From contig NZ_JAYMGV010000003.1 of assembly GCF_035818475.1 (NCBI RefSeq), forward strand, positions 310,001 through 374,000: a stretch of 64,000 bases of DNA. Direction: 5' to 3'. This document shows, piece after piece, positions 35,801-44,941 of the stretch. Within the stretch, counting starts at the first letter, position 1. Each line of letters opens with the position of its first letter. This DNA comes from Cognatitamlana sp035818475. GTDB taxonomy: Bacteria; Bacteroidota; Bacteroidia; Flavobacteriales; Flavobacteriaceae. The translations under genes were made by a program, and so were the position numbers. The notes beneath the pieces are model-generated. The model was not told the origin of the DNA. It made no database searches and saw nothing but the letters and a program-made list of their open reading frames with translations.

Positions 35801-36152
35801 TGACCATACTCAATTAGAATTCACACCTTTTGACAATGCAGTACAAATATCTTCAATCAATAAAATTTTGGTTGAGGATTTTGATGACGACGGGTATAAA
35901 GATTTAGTATTGTTAGGAAACCTTTATGAGTCTGAAGTAGAAACACCCAGAAACGATGCAAGTTACGGTCATTTTTTAAAAGGAAACGGGCAAGGGGATT
36001 TTAAGGTGATCCCTGGGCAAAAATCGGGGTTGTTTATAAAAGGTGATGTAAAAGATGCCGCTATAATACATATTGGAGAAAAGGTACAAGGGAAAAAAGC
36101 ACTAATCGTAACTAAAAATAATGATGCTGTACAGTTAATTAAAGTCAATTAG
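32808..36152 (+). CDS. Large FG-GAP/VCBS repeat lipoprotein with ASPIC/UnbV domain
   Basis: A 1114-residue lipoprotein (lipobox LLSSC at residues about 15-19). At least fourteen calcium-loop motifs of the form DxNNDGxxDI are spread through it: for example DFNNDSLIDI, DINNDGLWDI, DYDLDGDLDL, DVNNDGWPDI, DMNNDGYKDI, DADGDGDQDL, DIDGDGDTDF and DFDDDGYKDL. These imply two consecutive integrin-type beta-propellers. Between them, about residues 515-600, lies an ASPIC/UnbV segment (IKIRLEGTNQNKNAIGARV and LHFGLGTGEKIDTLIVRWPDG). Proteins of this plan are frequent beside SusC/SusD in Bacteroidota, but their role is not established; a surface glycan-binding or scaffolding function is plausible. It begins 27 nt after a terminator. 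Confidence 0.88.
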   Translation: MIRILVSLFFCCVLLSSCKRTNSKQDFFTVLFENETDITFHNQLDETTYMNGFFYEYYYNGAGVATADFNNDSLIDIYFVSNRRANHLYLNKGDLEFQNVTKASNTKGGFGWPTGVTVVDINNDGLWDIYISKSGRIPNSEHKKNELLVNKGVDKDGIPHFEEEAQTYGLDISAQSTQANFFDYDLDGDLDLFLINHELDVYDDEDIPLLISQRSNDSGEQLYKNEKGVFKEVTTKSGIVNNRLSFALGCSIGDVNNDGWPDIYTAHDYSEKDHLYLNNQDGTFKEVSLQSFGHVSNFSMGSDIADINNDGLLDIMSLDMMAQDNYSQKISMSGMDTKKFENTVALGLHHQYMYNALQINNGINREDSIPLFSDIAQLAGISSTDWSWSPLLFDMNNDGYKDIFVSNGIKRDFRNNDFAVYKKEKQEEAKRKRKLDKKAYIRDLLKKMPTRKQENIFKLNNRDFTFHDIRIKQPKTSSNGAAYADFDNDGDIDMVVNNSDDKAFIYRNNSGNNNNYIKIRLEGTNQNKNAIGARVEIISQGALQIAENYISRGFQSAMADALHFGLGTGEKIDTLIVRWPDGNLQYQYNIKANQTLTIQYKPTGKFIPENLRKSNYLFKDATKAFGVAFQHRENKYNDFKVEPLIPHKMSQIGPGLGVADVNNDGLDDFYIGGGKGQAGALYLQTNNGKFEESVIPIFEKDKQHEDTGALFFDADGDGDQDLYVVSGGNESTPNARYYEDRFYENMGNGRLVRSNSAIPQITTSGLKVTAGDYDNDNDLDLFVGSRVKPMHYGQFSKSFILENKSEPGHIKFVDKTEIIAPEITNYTMVTDALWVDFDKDNMLDLVLTNEWGTIDIFKNQNPGFIKKTSQYGMAHQKGWWYSIAANDIDGDGDTDFIAGNLGLNYKYKASQDTPFYMYINDFDKNNSEDIVLAYHEDQKVFPLRGRECSSNQMPFIKEKFETYDAFGKAELKDVYGEALNESIVHKVTNFASGIFRCHDHTQLEFTPFDNAVQISSINKILVEDFDDDGYKDLVLLGNLYESEVETPRNDASYGHFLKGNGQGDFKVIPGQKSGLFIKGDVKDAAIIHIGEKVQGKKALIVTKNNDAVQLIKVN

Positions 36153-36369
36153 TAATTCATAATGAAAAATTTAAAGTCAATCTTCCTTAATAAATTATTG
36201 CCCGCTCGCATCCAACATATATTGCTTATTGGAAATAAGAATGACTCTTTTGGTTCTCAAAAAGTTTTAAGGCTATAAATATTAACAAGTCTTAAGATTT
36301 CATAAAGTATAGAAATATTATATAGGCTAATTATAAACCCTCTAAAAGAGCGATTTCAAAAAAATATAA

Positions 36370-38718
36370 ATGATAAAAATTGCATATAACATTCAACTTA
36401 AAAGACAAATAACACTATTACTTATGGGGCTACTGATTTATAGCTGCGCTACTAAAACACAAGAAGCTACAAAAAGAGAAATTTATAGTTTCAATCAAAA
36501 CTGGAAATTTAAAAAACAAAGAGATGAAAATTGGAAAAATGCTTCTCTGCCACATACAGCTAATATAGAGCCGGCTGTAATTGATAAACAACAATGGCAA
36601 GGAAACTGTTGGTACAGAAAAAGATTTAAAGTAGATTCCAAACACCAGGGAAAACATATTGCTCTATATTTTGAAGGAGCTATGCAACTAGCAGAAGTAT
36701 GGTTGAATGATAAATTAATAATGCGCCATGATGGGGGATACTTGCCATTTTATGTAGAGTTAACGGATAAAATCTATTTTGATAAGGAAAACGTAATAAC
36801 CGTAAAATTAAATAATGAGGACAATCTACAAGTACCTCCGGGGAAACCAATTGCTGAATTGGATTTTAACTGGTTTAGTGGTTTGTATCGCAATGTTCAC
36901 TTAATTATAAAAGATAAGATTCATATAACCCACCCAATTCAGACCAATATTGTAGCTGGTGGAGGTGTTTTTGTTCAAACCTTGGAAGCAACAGCTAACA
37001 AAGCAAAGCTTAATATAAAAACTGACATTTTAAATGATTCCGAAGTTTCGGAAGCTTTGAAAATTCAAAGCAATATTTATAGCGCTTCAGGTAAGTTAGT
37101 GCAAACTCAAACAAGTCAATTCAAAGATGTTTTAAGTAAGGAATCTGATTGTTTTGTTACAGAAATTGATATAGAAAATCCGGATTTATGGTCTCCTGAG
37201 TCTCCGGAATTATATACTCTGAAAACTTTTTTATTAAAAGGCAATATTATTGTAGATAGTAAGGAAACCACTTTTGGAATCCGCTCAATAAAATTTGACA
37301 AAAAAGGATTTTATTTAAACGGAAAAAAATACAACTTAAGAGGTACCAACCGCCATCAGGAATATCCTTATATAGGTTATGCTTTATCTGATAATGCCCA
37401 ATATCGGGATGCCTATAAAATAAAACAAGCAGGATTCAATTTTGTGAGATTGTCCCACTATCCACAATCAGAGTCTTTTATGAAAGCTTGTGATAAGCTG
37501 GGGCTTTTAGTCATGGATGCTATTCCCGGGTGGCAATTTTTTGGAGATGAAACCTTTCAGGAAAATTGTTATAAGGATATACGTCAGGTAATACGTCGCG
37601 ATAGAAATCATCCTTGTGTTATTTTATGGGAGGCATCACTAAATGAATCGGATATGTCAAAGCCCTTTATGGACAAAGCTCATGCTATTGTACATGAGGA
37701 ATTTCCCGGAAATCAGACCTATAGTTGTGGTTGGATAGATTATGCTTATGATATATTTATTCCGGCCAGGCAACATGCAACAGCACCGGATTATTGGAAA
37801 AAATACGATAATGATAGGCCATTGTTAATTGCAGAGTATGGAGATTGGGAATACTATGCCCAAAATGCAGGCTTTAATCAAACGGCCTTTAGTGATTTAA
37901 AAGATAATGAGCGCAACTCCCGTCAGTTAAGAGCAGAAGGACAAAAATGTTTGGCACAGCAGGCTTATAATTATCAGGAATCACACAATGATAATTTATA
38001 TAATACAGCAGCCGGAGATGCTAATTGGCTGATGTTTGATTATAACCGGGGTTATGCTCCGGATATAGAAAGTTCAGGAATCATGGACATTTTCAGGCTA
38101 CCAAAATTTGCCTATTATTTCTATAGTAGCCAACAAGTGTTAGATAAAGAAGATCCCGTATTGTTTATTGCTAATTATTGGAACGATCCATCATATAATC
38201 GCGTGAAAATCTATAGCAATTGTGATACAATAGAGCTATGGCTTAATGGCAAACGTATTGAAAAAAGACAACCGGATACAGATAAGAATTCAACAAATCT
38301 CAAACACCCTCCATTTACGTTTAAAAATGTAGCCTATCAAAAAGGAACCTTAACAGCAAAAGGTTTTGCAAACGGAAAACAGGTAGCAGAAACAAGTGTA
38401 ACCACACCGGAGAAACCGGCAAAAATTGAGCTGTTTATAGATAAATCCAATAAACCTTTACAGTCAGGGTGTAACGATGCGGTTTTTATATATGCTAAAA
38501 TCATGGATAAAAATGAGAACTATGTACCATTAGCAACCAATAAAGTGAAGTTTGATGTAGAAGGCGATGCAGAACTCATTGGAGATAACCCAAGCATTTC
38601 GGAAGCAGGGATAGCAACTATACTTTTAAAAGGAGGTACTACCAGCGGTATTGTAAAAGTGAGTGCTATTTCAGATGGCTTGGAGAAACAAAATATAGAG
38701 GTTTTTATTGAAGAGTAA
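36370..38718 (+). CDS. GH2 family glycoside hydrolase (beta-galactosidase-like), lipoprotein
   Basis: A 782-residue enzyme with lipoprotein signal (LLMGLLIYSC). Domains: N-terminal sugar-binding jelly roll (about 40-185, with WYRKRFKV and YFEGAMQLAEVWLN), an immunoglobulin-like domain (190-310), the TIM barrel (from GIRSIKFDKKGFYLNGK, 310-620) and C-terminal Ig-like domains. Catalytic acid/base is predicted as Glu426 in WEASLNESD, and nucleophile Glu489 in LIAEYGDW. FVRLSHYPQSESFM is the usual barrel motif, and HYP suggests a beta-galactosidase-type site. Beta-glucuronidase or beta-mannosidase activity cannot be excluded. A 217-bp gap with no clear signal precedes it. Confidence 0.9.
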   Translation: MIKIAYNIQLKRQITLLLMGLLIYSCATKTQEATKREIYSFNQNWKFKKQRDENWKNASLPHTANIEPAVIDKQQWQGNCWYRKRFKVDSKHQGKHIALYFEGAMQLAEVWLNDKLIMRHDGGYLPFYVELTDKIYFDKENVITVKLNNEDNLQVPPGKPIAELDFNWFSGLYRNVHLIIKDKIHITHPIQTNIVAGGGVFVQTLEATANKAKLNIKTDILNDSEVSEALKIQSNIYSASGKLVQTQTSQFKDVLSKESDCFVTEIDIENPDLWSPESPELYTLKTFLLKGNIIVDSKETTFGIRSIKFDKKGFYLNGKKYNLRGTNRHQEYPYIGYALSDNAQYRDAYKIKQAGFNFVRLSHYPQSESFMKACDKLGLLVMDAIPGWQFFGDETFQENCYKDIRQVIRRDRNHPCVILWEASLNESDMSKPFMDKAHAIVHEEFPGNQTYSCGWIDYAYDIFIPARQHATAPDYWKKYDNDRPLLIAEYGDWEYYAQNAGFNQTAFSDLKDNERNSRQLRAEGQKCLAQQAYNYQESHNDNLYNTAAGDANWLMFDYNRGYAPDIESSGIMDIFRLPKFAYYFYSSQQVLDKEDPVLFIANYWNDPSYNRVKIYSNCDTIELWLNGKRIEKRQPDTDKNSTNLKHPPFTFKNVAYQKGTLTAKGFANGKQVAETSVTTPEKPAKIELFIDKSNKPLQSGCNDAVFIYAKIMDKNENYVPLATNKVKFDVEGDAELIGDNPSISEAGIATILLKGGTTSGIVKVSAISDGLEKQNIEVFIEE

Positions 38719-38738
38719 TACAAATAACAAGAAAAAGT

Positions 38739-40220
38739 ATGAGTAAGCAGGAAACATATTCTAATATTGATAATATAATACATAAAGTGCCTCTTTACGA
38801 AAAAATAGTTTTGGGTATAGGTGCATTGTCTATGTTTTTTGGTTATGCATCCATTAGTATTTTGGCATACCCTGTATACAACATCCTTTTAGGGGTAAAT
38901 ACTGCTTGGATAGGAGTAGCCCTTATGGTACCCAGAATTTGGGATTCCATAACAGACCCGCTTATGGGGAAAATATCTGATAATTTCCAATCCAAATGGG
39001 GGCGCAGACGTCCGTTCATTGTATTTGGTGCCATTACCATGGGTATATTGTTTGCATTGCTTTGGTTGGCTCCTCAAAGTTGGAGTGAGGGTGAAAAACT
39101 GACCTATTTTATTGTGTTACAACTGTTATTTTTTACAGCTTACACTATTTTTTCTGTACCATTGACAGCCCTGTCTTATGAAATGACACCAGATTATCAT
39201 GAAAGAACTAAAGTCATGTCCTTTATGGCTTTTTTTCACAAATTGGGTGAACTGCTGGGAGGCTGGATGCTTCCCTTCGCTACTACCATAGGCCTTGTCC
39301 TGGTAGCAGGTGCAACCGACTTGAATATGGAAGGCGTTACTGTAATGGCCTTGATTGTAGGCGTTGTTTTTATGGCTCTGGCAGGTGTCTTACCGGGCTT
39401 ATTTGTAAAAGAGCGGTTTAAACCCAAAGTGAAAAAGAAACAAAAAGTAAAACTTTGGAACAGTATTAAAGGTGCTTTTTCGAGTAAACCCTTTGTATTG
39501 CTGGTCATCATCGTTGTGCTTAACGTGCTTTCAGGGGTATTGGCCATGGGCATAGATCAGTATTTATTAATCTATTTTATGAATGATGGTAATTTGGGCA
39601 ACGGGTTGTTACAAAAAGCAATATTGACTACCGGATATGGTGTAGTAGGTTTTGCTTCCATTCCTGTTATTTCGTTTCTGGCTAAAAAATTTGACAAAAA
39701 AGGAGCTTTGTTTTTTGTATATTCTCTAATGGCCTTTGGAGGGATTATGAAGTGGTATATTTTTACACCAGGACATACTATTTATAATCTCAACCTTGGT
39801 TTTACTATCTTGCAATTAGACCCAATCATTCTTATTGATCCTTTGTTATGTGGTCCTATGTGGGTAGCTGTTAAGATTATGCTGGGGTCTATGATGGCAG
39901 ATATCTGTGATGAAGATGAACTCCATTATGGGCAGCGTCGGGAAGGGATTTTTGGAGCTGTATTCTCTTGGTTGGAAAAAATGGTGGTATCACTTGCGTA
40001 TTTAGGCACAGGTTTGGCACTTGCCTTTGCTGCGTTCAATCCTGATTTAGGAGCAAATCAGGCACCGCAAACATTTACAAAAATGCGCTTGTTTTTATCG
40101 GGGGGGCCAACCATTACAGCATTACTGGCTATTGTAGCCGTTTATTTATATCCGATAAATGCTAAAAGGGCTAAACTAACCAGTCAGATACTTGAAAAAA
40201 GGAATAAAGAAACACATTAA
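38739..40220 (+). CDS. MFS transporter, GPH (glycoside-pentoside-hexuronide:cation symporter) type
   Basis: A 493-residue inner membrane protein with twelve hydrophobic segments. GPH-type features are PRIWDSITDPLMGKISDN (helix 2 loop with the conserved Asp), KWGRRRPFIVFG, SYEMTPDYHERTKVMSF and the central ADICDEDELHYGQRREGIFGAVFSW block. These proteins import mono- or disaccharides and uronides with H+ or Na+. It would bring PUL products across the inner membrane. It lies 20 nt after the GH2 gene and 9 nt before the next. Confidence 0.9.
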   Translation: MSKQETYSNIDNIIHKVPLYEKIVLGIGALSMFFGYASISILAYPVYNILLGVNTAWIGVALMVPRIWDSITDPLMGKISDNFQSKWGRRRPFIVFGAITMGILFALLWLAPQSWSEGEKLTYFIVLQLLFFTAYTIFSVPLTALSYEMTPDYHERTKVMSFMAFFHKLGELLGGWMLPFATTIGLVLVAGATDLNMEGVTVMALIVGVVFMALAGVLPGLFVKERFKPKVKKKQKVKLWNSIKGAFSSKPFVLLVIIVVLNVLSGVLAMGIDQYLLIYFMNDGNLGNGLLQKAILTTGYGVVGFASIPVISFLAKKFDKKGALFFVYSLMAFGGIMKWYIFTPGHTIYNLNLGFTILQLDPIILIDPLLCGPMWVAVKIMLGSMMADICDEDELHYGQRREGIFGAVFSWLEKMVVSLAYLGTGLALAFAAFNPDLGANQAPQTFTKMRLFLSGGPTITALLAIVAVYLYPINAKRAKLTSQILEKRNKETH

Positions 40221-40229
40221 AGATATAAA

Positions 40230-42515
40230 ATGAATAAAACGCTTACAGGTTGTTTTCTTTTAATTTTGGTATCATGTATTAACAAAATTAAGGAGGTAAA
40301 AGAAGAAAAGGATATTTTTGCTATGGATGTCTATGAAGAGAATAGATCTCCTGTTCAAGGTATTTCAGCAGTTTTTTCAAAACCACCCGCTAGAATTCCG
40401 GTTCCTTATTCTGTTGATGCACCCATGCTTGGAAACGGGTTTACAGGGGAGGCACTATCAGGAAACCCCGAAAGCCAAACCTATTATTTAGCTCGAAACG
40501 ATTTTTGGCGCTTAAAGTCATCCTTTAACCAATCTTTTCCGGCTGTATTAGGGAAAATAATCATTGATATTCCTGAATTGAAGGGAGCGTCGTATTTAGT
40601 TGAACAGAATTTGTACGATGCGAAAACCTACTCATCTTTCTCTAAAGCAAAACAGAAGGTTCGCTTAAAGACTTATGTTTCTGCTATCGAGGATCTTATG
40701 GTGGTTGAGGTAAGCCTTAGTGGTAAAGGAGAATTAGTAGGGAATGTTCATCTTGACCTTCCTGATAGCCATGAACTAATCAATAACCCACCGTTAGATT
40801 TAATTTTCCCTGCAACAACCAAACAGGGGATGACCGATGAAGGTATAAGTTATATTTCAAGAGGGTTTGAAGAAGATGTAGATATTCCATCCAAAGCTGC
40901 CTGTGCTCTTTCCATCTTGGGAAGTAATACAAATAGCTTTAAACTTAAAGAAGGAAAACCAGTTTTTATTGTAGTTACCTTTTCCAGTAATTTTAAGAGT
41001 GATGACTGTTTAAAGGCTGTTGTAAAAAGAGCAGGAGCCATAAATAACAGAGATTTACTAGCTGTTGAAGCCCGTCATGAAACCTGGTGGAAAGACTTTT
41101 GGTCAAAATCCTATATAGATATAGGAGAATCCGTAATAGAAAAACAATACTATCTCTCAAATTATAGTATGGGGAGTTTAAGTCGCGATAAAGACTTTCC
41201 ACCCGCAATTTTTGGAACATGTATTACACAAGAACGTCCACATTGGAATGGTGATTATCATTTAAATTATAATCATTTCGCTCCGTTTTATGGATTGTTT
41301 TCCTCTAATCATATCGAACAGGCGGTTCCATCCAATATGCCTATTCTAGCACAGCAGGAACGGGGTGAGTATTATGCTAAAACAATCTGTGGCATAGAAG
41401 ATGGAATCCTGTTACCTGTGGGAGCTGGGCCTTTAGGCATTGAAACAACCCGAAAAAATGAATTGATGACGAAGCAGCGTTCCAATTGGATTGAAGAAGG
41501 AAATGTAGAAGATGAAGGGTTGTTTTTTGGACAAAAAAGTAATTCGTCATACAGCATAGTAAATATGGCGCAACACTTTTATTCAACTTATGATAAGGAA
41601 TATACTAAAATATATTATCCTTTTGTAAAAGGAGTAGCCATTTTCTGGGAAGGTTACTTGACCTGGGAAGGTAATCGATATGTGATTTACAAAGATGCTA
41701 TACATGAGGGATCAGTAGGTGATAAGAACCCAATTCTTTCGTTAGGGCTGGTTCGTCTAGTAATGCAAACGGCAATTGATATGAGCAAAGACTTAGGAGT
41801 AGATCAAGATCGTAACAATCGGTGGCAACATATCCTTGACAATTTATCGAATTACACTTACCAGGAGCATGATGGAAAAAGTGTATTTAGATATACCGAA
41901 AAGGGAATGGCATGGGCTGAAGGTAATACGTTGGGAATTCAACATATTTACCCTGCCGGCCAAATACATTTGGATAGTGATCCGGAATTATTAAAGGTGG
42001 CTTATAATACCATCGAAGCTATGCAACGATGGATCGATAATAATGGTTCCAACAGTTTTTTTCCCGCCGCTGTACGTGTAGGTTATGAACCGAATATCAT
42101 ACTCCAGGAGTTACGCAGGTATTCCCAAAACACATATTCCAATGGTTTTCAACTCGAAAACCCCCATGGCATAGAAAACTTCAGTACTGTACCCAATACT
42201 ATTAACGAGATGTTATGTATGGGGCATGCAGGAGTGTTGCGAGTATTTCCTGTCTGGCCAAAGGATAAAGACGCCCGTTTTTATAACCTGAGAACTTTTG
42301 GAGCTTTCCTTGTCTCTTCTGAGTTATCGGATAGCCAGGTTACCTATGTGAAAATTACAAGTGAGAAAGGGAAGACTTTAAAATTTAAAAATCCCTGGGC
42401 CGGCAAAGATGTAGAGGTTAAGAGTAATATGTCAAAAACAAGGAAAATGAAAGGAGATATGCTAGAAATTGATACTAAACTAGGAGAGAAACTTAGATTA
42501 AAAAAAATGTTATAA
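40230..42515 (+). CDS. Divergent GH95-like (alpha/alpha)6-barrel protein, lipoprotein
   Basis: A 761-residue lipoprotein (LLILVSC lipobox). I see the overall plan of GH95: an N-terminal beta-sandwich opening with DAPMLGNGFTGEAL, a long helical region and a C-terminal beta-sandwich after FPVWP. GDYHLNYNH (Asn346, Asn348) aligns by eye with the Asn-x-Asn pair of GH95, and Glu493 in AIHEGSVG is a candidate acid. At the place of the catalytic Asp in LDGNMGGTAGIAEML there is IENFSTVPNTINEML, giving Glu649. Known GH95 enzymes cleave alpha-L-fucose or alpha-L-galactose by inversion. Whether this protein is active, or has a changed specificity, is open. Confidence 0.6.
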   Translation: MNKTLTGCFLLILVSCINKIKEVKEEKDIFAMDVYEENRSPVQGISAVFSKPPARIPVPYSVDAPMLGNGFTGEALSGNPESQTYYLARNDFWRLKSSFNQSFPAVLGKIIIDIPELKGASYLVEQNLYDAKTYSSFSKAKQKVRLKTYVSAIEDLMVVEVSLSGKGELVGNVHLDLPDSHELINNPPLDLIFPATTKQGMTDEGISYISRGFEEDVDIPSKAACALSILGSNTNSFKLKEGKPVFIVVTFSSNFKSDDCLKAVVKRAGAINNRDLLAVEARHETWWKDFWSKSYIDIGESVIEKQYYLSNYSMGSLSRDKDFPPAIFGTCITQERPHWNGDYHLNYNHFAPFYGLFSSNHIEQAVPSNMPILAQQERGEYYAKTICGIEDGILLPVGAGPLGIETTRKNELMTKQRSNWIEEGNVEDEGLFFGQKSNSSYSIVNMAQHFYSTYDKEYTKIYYPFVKGVAIFWEGYLTWEGNRYVIYKDAIHEGSVGDKNPILSLGLVRLVMQTAIDMSKDLGVDQDRNNRWQHILDNLSNYTYQEHDGKSVFRYTEKGMAWAEGNTLGIQHIYPAGQIHLDSDPELLKVAYNTIEAMQRWIDNNGSNSFFPAAVRVGYEPNIILQELRRYSQNTYSNGFQLENPHGIENFSTVPNTINEMLCMGHAGVLRVFPVWPKDKDARFYNLRTFGAFLVSSELSDSQVTYVKITSEKGKTLKFKNPWAGKDVEVKSNMSKTRKMKGDMLEIDTKLGEKLRLKKML

Positions 42516-44941
42516 TGAAACAAATAAGCCAATACTTAATCTTATGCTTTATCGTGCTTTCATGTAAGAATGAGATCAAGGATATTAACATTGATTACAT
42601 AGATCAATACAATGTAATATGGGATACTCAAAGTAAAAATTCTTCCGAATCTATGCCGGTAGGCGGAGGAGATATAGGCTGTAATGTGTGGGTAGAAAAA
42701 GGAGATATGCTTTTCTATATGTCTCGAAGCGGTACGTTTGATGAGAACAATACCATGCTCAAACTGGGGCGAACCAGAATTCAATTGGAACCCAATCCCT
42801 TTAAAGGAACAGGAGCTACGTTTAAACAAGAGTTAAACCTACGCGAAGGCTGCATATATATTACCGGAAAAAATAAAGAAGTAGAAGCCACTATAAAATT
42901 ATGGGTTGAGGTTTTCCGTCCTGAAATTCATGTAGATATAGAAAGTTCTATACCTATTTCAGTAAAAAGTACATATGAAACCTGGCGTGCTGAAGATCAT
43001 GAATTAGCGGCAAATGAACGTATGCAATGTATGAGTTTTAATACGACTACCCCAGAGCAGATCTCAGTAACCACTTATAAAGATTCGATAAGACATAGCA
43101 ATAAAAAAGTAATTTGGTATCATCGAAATCGCAATAATGACTTGGTGTTTGATAAAGAAGTAACACAACAGCATCTTGTTCCTGTTAAAGAAAAATTGTG
43201 GAACCCACAAAAAGACTTGACTTTTGGGGGAAGTATGCAGGGAGAGCATATGTCTTTTTCAAAAACGGTATCCGGGCGTTACTTAAATACGGATTTTAAG
43301 GGTTGGATGCTAGTAAGTAATACACCGCAGACTAAGCAAGAAATAACTATTCAACTCAACATAGCCAATTCAGAAACAGAGAAAAGCTGGCAAGATGGAT
43401 TAGAAGAGCTATCAAAATCAAAAATATCAAAATTTGAAAGATGGCAGAAAAACCTGGATTGGTGGCAACAGTTTTGGGACAGGAGCCATATTGTAATTAA
43501 TGAAAATGCAAAAGATAAAGAAAATAACAAAGGCTGGCAGATAGGTAGAAACTATCAATTGTTCCGTTATATGCTAGGATGCAATGCCTATGGAAAATAC
43601 CCCACCAAGTTTAATGGAGGGCTGTTTACTTACGATCCCCATTTGGTGTTGGATTACTATCCCAATGCTACACCAGATTTCAGACAATGGGGAGGTGGGA
43701 GTTTTACGGCACAAAATCAGCGTTTGATCTATTGGCCCATGTTAAAATCAGGGGATTTTGATATGATGCAAACCCAGTTTGATTTTTATAAAGGCATTCT
43801 AAAAAATGTTGAATTAAGAACAGAAAGTTACTGGGGGCATAAAGGAGCCGCCTTCCCTGAACACCCTCAAACATTCGGACTGCCATATGCCGGTATTTAC
43901 CAATACAAATGGGGGGATGAGGGTTTAGGGCCAAGAAAAGAAAAATACAGTACCCGATATCTGAAAAAAAGTAATGGAGATTCCCTTAAAGTAATGGATC
44001 CCGGGTATTTAAACAATCCATGGGTGTCCGATCAATATGATACAGTTTTGGAGTTTTGCTTGATGATATTGGACGCAGAGCAATTTACAGGACAGGATAT
44101 TAATCAATATATTCCGCTGATAGAAAGTACACTCAGCTTTTTTGATAATCATTATCGTTATTGGAATAAAAAGCTAAACGGAAAAGAACTCGATGAAAAT
44201 GGACACTTGGTAATTTATCCAGGCACAGCCTGTGAAACTTATAAAATAGCCAAAAACCCAGTACAAACTATTGCCGGCTTAAAAACAGTTGTCAAGCGGC
44301 TTTTGGAGCTTCCGGAAGCTTATTTGTCGCAGGAAAGAAAAGCATATTATAAGACATTTTTAGAATCAGTTCCATCAATTCAATTCCGGGATATGAACGG
44401 ACATAAAACCATTGCTCCGGCAACGTCGTGGGAATACTTTTCAAATCAAGAGATTCCACAACTATATCCTGTATATCCTTATGGAATTTATGGCTTGGGA
44501 AAACCCGATTTACAAGTGGCTATAGATACCTGGAAATATGGTATAGACGATCCCATACAAAAAAATTATGTGAGTTGGCATCAAGATAATATTTTTTGTG
44601 CTCGGTTGGGTTTGACAGATGAAGCTAAAGCGCTAACCATAAAAAAAATGCAAGATTCCGAAAGGCGGTTTCCGGTTTTTTGGGGCCCGGGACATGATTG
44701 GGTTCCTGATCATAATTGGGGAGGGGCCGGTATGATAGGGCTTCAGGAAATGTTATTGCAAACTGATGGAAAAGAAATTCGAATTTTACCCTCATGGCCC
44801 AAAAAGTGGCAGGTTGATTTTAAACTGCATGCACCATATAATACCATAGTCAGTGCAAGTTATAATAAGAAAATTAAGAATTTAAATCTTACGCCTTACA
44901 AAAGAAAAGAAGATGTCTTTATGAATGAAGATATTAAATAA
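42515..44941 (+). CDS. DUF5703 domain protein, GH95-like fold, lipoprotein
   Basis: An 808-residue lipoprotein (FIVLSC lipobox). The N-terminal region YNVIWDTQSKNSSESMPVGG followed by GDIGCNVWVE and MLKLGRTRIQLEPNPF is the DUF5703 signature. The middle has YPTKFNGGLFTYDP and DFRQWGGGSFTAQNQRLIYWP, and the end HNWGGAGMIGLQEMLLQTDGKEIRILPSWP, which resembles the C-terminal barrel of GH95, with Asp732 as a possible catalytic acid or base. The family is found in many Bacteroidota PULs, but I know of no proven activity. It starts at TAATG on the previous gene's stop, so the two divergent GH95-like proteins are translated together. Confidence 0.7.
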   Translation: MKQISQYLILCFIVLSCKNEIKDINIDYIDQYNVIWDTQSKNSSESMPVGGGDIGCNVWVEKGDMLFYMSRSGTFDENNTMLKLGRTRIQLEPNPFKGTGATFKQELNLREGCIYITGKNKEVEATIKLWVEVFRPEIHVDIESSIPISVKSTYETWRAEDHELAANERMQCMSFNTTTPEQISVTTYKDSIRHSNKKVIWYHRNRNNDLVFDKEVTQQHLVPVKEKLWNPQKDLTFGGSMQGEHMSFSKTVSGRYLNTDFKGWMLVSNTPQTKQEITIQLNIANSETEKSWQDGLEELSKSKISKFERWQKNLDWWQQFWDRSHIVINENAKDKENNKGWQIGRNYQLFRYMLGCNAYGKYPTKFNGGLFTYDPHLVLDYYPNATPDFRQWGGGSFTAQNQRLIYWPMLKSGDFDMMQTQFDFYKGILKNVELRTESYWGHKGAAFPEHPQTFGLPYAGIYQYKWGDEGLGPRKEKYSTRYLKKSNGDSLKVMDPGYLNNPWVSDQYDTVLEFCLMILDAEQFTGQDINQYIPLIESTLSFFDNHYRYWNKKLNGKELDENGHLVIYPGTACETYKIAKNPVQTIAGLKTVVKRLLELPEAYLSQERKAYYKTFLESVPSIQFRDMNGHKTIAPATSWEYFSNQEIPQLYPVYPYGIYGLGKPDLQVAIDTWKYGIDDPIQKNYVSWHQDNIFCARLGLTDEAKALTIKKMQDSERRFPVFWGPGHDWVPDHNWGGAGMIGLQEMLLQTDGKEIRILPSWPKKWQVDFKLHAPYNTIVSASYNKKIKNLNLTPYKRKEDVFMNEDIK

